The position numbers and the translations under genes are program-made. From an uncultured Bacteroidales bacterium (GTDB lineage Bacteria; Bacteroidota; Bacteroidia; Bacteroidales; Muribaculaceae): a stretch of DNA of 64,000 bases. The stretch lies in NCBI GenBank assembly GCA_902776955.1, contig CACYSG010000007.1, forward strand, positions 20,673-84,672, given 5' to 3'. Position 1 is the first letter of the stretch; the number at the start of each line of letters is the position of its first letter. This document shows, one piece after another, positions 61,017 to 64,000 of this stretch. The notes beneath the pieces were generated by a model. It was given only the letters and a program-made list of their open reading frames with translations, ran no database searches and was not told the origin of the DNA.

Positions 61017-61991
61017 ATGAAAATGACATTATTATATATAGTACTGGCAGCGATGGTGACGGCATGTGGCCATGGCGCCGCAACCTCGACCGACAACGAG
61101 ACATCCACCGAGGCTGTCGCCACAACAACGGCCAGTGAGTGTCAAGCCTTTGACGGCAACGGGGCCCTGGACCTGACCCGGCAGCAATGCAACTTCGGTC
61201 CTCGTGTACCGGGCACTCAAGCCCACGCCAAGTGTGCCGACTGGTTGATTTCCACCCTGAAGCAATCGTGCGACACGGTCATCCTGCAAACGGGGACTGT
61301 CCAGACCGCCACCGAGGGGAAAATCGGTATCAAGAACATCATCGGCGTCATCAACCCCGACGCCAGCCAGCGCCTGCTGCTGCTTGCCCACTGGGACACC
61401 CGTCCCTGGGCCGACAATGACCCCGACCCCGCCAACCACAGCAAGCCTGTGATGGGAGCCAACGACGGGGCCAGCGGTGTGGGCGTGCTGCTGCAACTGG
61501 CACGCCAGCTCAAGGCCGACAGCACCACGCTGGGCATCGATATCCTGCTGGTGGATGCCGAGGACATGGGCGAGGACGACAACGAGGATTCATGGGGACT
61601 GGGCACCCAGTACTGGGTACAGCACCCTCATGTGCAGGGCTACAGACCCTTGTTCGGCATCTTGCTCGACATGGTAGGAGCCCAGAACGCCACCTTCACC
61701 CGCGAGTATTACTCGATGCAGTATGCCGGCGGTTTTGTTGACCTGGTGTGGAATAATGCCGCGGGCAACCATTTCATCAATGCTCAAGGCGGTGCAGTGA
61801 CCGACGACCACGTGTTCGTTAACCGCGGTGGCATCCCCTGTGTGGACATCATCGACATGCGCACCGACACCGGCACCGGCTTCTGCCCCGAGTGGCACAC
61901 CCTGAGCGACACGATGGACGGCATCAGCGCCACCACCCTAGGCGAAGTGGGCCAGACCCTCCTCAACGTCATCTCCAGCCTCGAGCAGTAA
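61017..61991 (+). CDS. M28-family lipoprotein, probable glutaminyl-peptide cyclotransferase
   Basis: The protein has 324 residues. A lipoprotein signal ends at Cys17 (MVTAC). The M28 fold has 'LLLLAHWDTRPWADNDP', 'GANDGASGVGVLLQLARQL' (metal-binding Asp), 'LLVDAEDMGEDD' and 'GFCPEWHTLSDTMDGIS' (His). The single-zinc type with this spacing is that of bacterial type II glutaminyl cyclases such as the Porphyromonas gingivalis enzyme, which convert N-terminal Gln to pyroglutamate on exported proteins. Aminopeptidase activity is the alternative. It lies behind the large secG terminator with no clear own promoter. Confidence 0.8.
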   Translation: MKMTLLYIVLAAMVTACGHGAATSTDNETSTEAVATTTASECQAFDGNGALDLTRQQCNFGPRVPGTQAHAKCADWLISTLKQSCDTVILQTGTVQTATEGKIGIKNIIGVINPDASQRLLLLAHWDTRPWADNDPDPANHSKPVMGANDGASGVGVLLQLARQLKADSTTLGIDILLVDAEDMGEDDNEDSWGLGTQYWVQHPHVQGYRPLFGILLDMVGAQNATFTREYYSMQYAGGFVDLVWNNAAGNHFINAQGGAVTDDHVFVNRGGIPCVDIIDMRTDTGTGFCPEWHTLSDTMDGISATTLGEVGQTLLNVISSLEQ

Positions 61992-62036
61992 CCCCTATAG
62001 ATATTATAGTCACTATTAAATAAAGAATCATCAACA

Positions 62037-64000
62037 ATGAGAAAAGAAAGGATTTTACTCATGAGCGCATTGATTGCAGCGTCGGCCATGTCGACGCAGG
62101 CTCGCATCAACTACCCTGACACGCGTCGCGTCGCAGCGCCGAGACCGAGGCTTGGGTCACTGCCCAGAACAAGGTGACACAGAACTACCTGGCCAAGATT
62201 CCGTTCCGCAAGGACGTGAAGAAGCGCATCACCGAACTCGCCAACTACGAGAAGATGGGAACGCCCTTCAAGGTGAAGGACAAATTCTATTTTTTCAAGA
62301 ACAACGGCCTGCAGAACCAGAGCGTACTCTATGAGTACAACGCCGACGGCAACCACAAGATGGTGCTCGACCCCAACACGCTGAGCGACGACGGCACCGT
62401 GGCCCTGCAGCAGCTCAACTTCTCCAACGACGGCCGCTATCTGGCTTACATCATCACCCGCAGCGGCAGCGACTGGAACGAGATCTATGTGATGGACCTC
62501 AAGGATAACAAGGTGCTCGACGACCACATCGTCTGGGCCAAGTTCACCGACGCCCAGTGGCTAGGTGACGGCTTCTTCTACAGCGGCTACGACGCCCCCG
62601 AGGATGCCAAATCGTCCAAGAACGAGTTCCAGAAGGTTTATTACCACAAGCTGGGCACACCCCAGAGCGAGGACTACATCGAGTATCAGGACAAGAGCGA
62701 ACCCTTGCATTTCCACCAGGTGAGCGTCAGCGACGATGAGCGCTACGTCATCCTGTGGAAGAGCGACGCCGAGGGCAACGACATCTACGTCAAGGACCTC
62801 AAGGACCGCAACCCCCACTATGTGCAGCTGATTGGCGGCATGAAGTATGAGCGCGGGGTCGTGGGCATCGATGGTGGCAAGATCTATGTGATGACCAACG
62901 AGAATGCCCCCAAGGGCAAGATTGTCACCTATGATGCCGAGCACCTGTCGCCCGCCACGCTCGCCGAGTTCATCCCCGAGCAGGAGTCGGTGCTCACGGG
63001 CGCCACGATGGCCGACCACAAGTTCATCCTTACCTATGACAAGGACGCGTCGAGCCACCCCTACCTGTATGACGCTAACGGCCGCCTGATCCGCGAGATC
63101 GAGCTGCCCACCTTCGGCTCGGTAGGCTTCAGCTCCAAGAAAAACGCCAAGGAGGTGTACTACAGCTTCACGAGCTACACCTTCCCCGGTGCCATCTACA
63201 AGTATGACCTCGAGACCGGCAAGAGCGAGCTGTTCTTCAGCCCCAAGGTCAACCTCAAGAGCGACGACTACGTCACCGAGCAGGTGTTCATCACCAGCAA
63301 GGACGGCACCCGCATCCCCATGTTCCTCGTCTACAAGAAGGGCCTGAAGCGTGACGGCCAGCGCCCCACCTTCCTCTACGGTTACGGCGGTTTCAACGTG
63401 AGCCTCAACCCCGCTTTCACCTACACCCGCACCCTGTTCGCCATGATGGACTGCGGCGGCATCTGCGCCTACGTCAACCTGCGCGGTGGTGGCGAGTATG
63501 GCGAGGAGTGGCACCAGGCCGGCACCAAGATGAACAAACAGAACGTGTTTGACGATTTCATCGCTGCCGCCGAGTGGCTCATCGAGAACAACTACACCAA
63601 CCCCAAAAAGCTCGCCTGCAACGGTGCCAGCAACGGCGGTCTGCTCGTCGGCGCTGTGGTTAACCAGCGTCCCGACCTGTTTGCAGCAGCCGTGCCCCAG
63701 GTGGGTGTGATGGACATGCTGCGTTACCACGAGTTCACCATCGGCTGGAACTGGGCCCCCGACTACGGCCGCAGCGACGACAGCCCCGAGATGTTCCGTT
63801 ACCTGCGCGGCTACTCGCCCCTGCACAACATCAAGAACGACGGCACCCACTACCCCGCCATCCTGGTGACCACGGGCGACCACGATGACCGCGTCGTTCC
63901 TGCCCACAGCTTCAAGTATGCCGCCGAGCTGCAGCACTGCAACACCGGCGACCAGCCCAAGCTCATCCGCATCGACAGCAAGGCTGGCCACGGCCACAGC
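62037..64000 (+). pseudogene. Prolyl oligopeptidase (S9A), with 5' deletion/frameshift; 3' end outside window
   Basis: The ATG at 62037 opens a signal peptide (MRKERILLMSALIAASAMST), but the frame is lost after YPDTRRV (near 62130). From 62135 the expected frame continues with 'SAETEAWVTAQNKVTQNYLAKIPFRKD' to the edge. Between RRV and SAET, related enzymes have about 25 residues, including the conserved DPYRWLE; these are missing and the phase is off by a non-multiple of three. The propeller and hydrolase parts are otherwise intact, with the Ser in 'GASNGGLLVG', Asp in 'GDHDDRVVP' and His in 'AGHGHS' at the window end. The gene is inactive unless an alternative start works, or the break is an assembly error. 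Confidence 0.75.

Noticed and set aside
62561-63997. 478-codon open frame on the minus strand
   Set aside because: It lies opposite the prolyl oligopeptidase coding sequence, which shows conserved catalytic motifs.

Overview
The window is a chromosomal segment of a GC-rich member of the Bacteroidales, most likely Muribaculaceae or Prevotellaceae. Four things point there. Promoters fit the Bacteroidetes sigma-ABfr consensus (TTTG or TTG, about 20 nt, then TAnnTTTG), and there are almost no Shine-Dalgarno sequences. There are secreted BspA-type leucine-rich-repeat proteins and FISUMP proteins. Dockerin-like tails (GDVNGDG...NISDVT) sit on otherwise unrelated secreted proteins. The housekeeping neighbourhoods are also typical: yceD-rpmF-fabH, era-der, lepB next to a WbqC-like gene, and a sigma-54 activator-lptE-secG operon. 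No phage, CRISPR array or intact insertion sequence was seen.

Layout. 1-1992 is the 3' part of a type I restriction gene (hsdR). 2.3-8.4 kb is a surface-protein region with four dockerin-tailed secreted proteins, one of them frameshifted, separated by palindromic intergenic elements. 8.5-13.4 kb holds a class A penicillin-binding protein, a family 2 glycosyltransferase, a Rieske-like lipoprotein and an NlpC/P60 hydrolase. 13.4-15.2 kb is a hairpin array and a fifth dockerin protein. 15.3-26.8 kb carries an esterase, the (p)ppGpp synthetase/hydrolase Rel, a PgpH-type 7TM-HD phosphodiesterase, small Bacteroidales-specific proteins, a FISUMP protein, an acyl-CoA synthetase and a small lipoprotein. 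26.9-33.7 kb has nagB, surE, gltX, an outer-membrane protein, waaA and an AraC regulator. 33.8-39.8 kb is an efflux operon: TolC-type protein, HlyD-type adaptor, double ATPase and two permeases. 39.9-44.3 kb is yceD-rpmF-fabH-era-der. 44.3-47.5 kb has a candidate small RNA, two envelope proteins, a RAYT-like Y1 transposase and a tRNA. 48.1-56.8 kb has the WbqC-like gene, lepB, a PH-domain protein, a TrmH methyltransferase, mgtE, rsmA and a flippase-like membrane protein. 57-61 kb is an acyltransferase, the sigma-54 activator, lptE, a TPR-like protein and secG. The end holds an M28 peptidase/glutaminyl cyclase and a damaged prolyl oligopeptidase that runs off the edge.

How the genes work together. 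Many functions serve the cell envelope: peptidoglycan synthesis and hydrolysis, Kdo transfer, LPS export (LptE), secretion (SecG, LepB), lipid acylation and tripartite efflux. Rel, PgpH and the sigma-54 activator supply global control.

The most notable signal is between the genes. A hairpin element occurs twice (core 3861-3916, and 52615-52674), and its stems differ by base-pair-preserving changes. The second copy interrupts another repeat whose uninterrupted version is at 32599-32657, with CGGGAAA on both sides, which looks like a filled site beside an empty site. The same window encodes a RAYT-like transposase, the family that mobilises REP hairpins in other bacteria, and that gene itself contains a perfect 26-bp in-frame palindrome. 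Separately, five tracts of CTAAnnn heptamers and one tract of 9-mers lie between genes.
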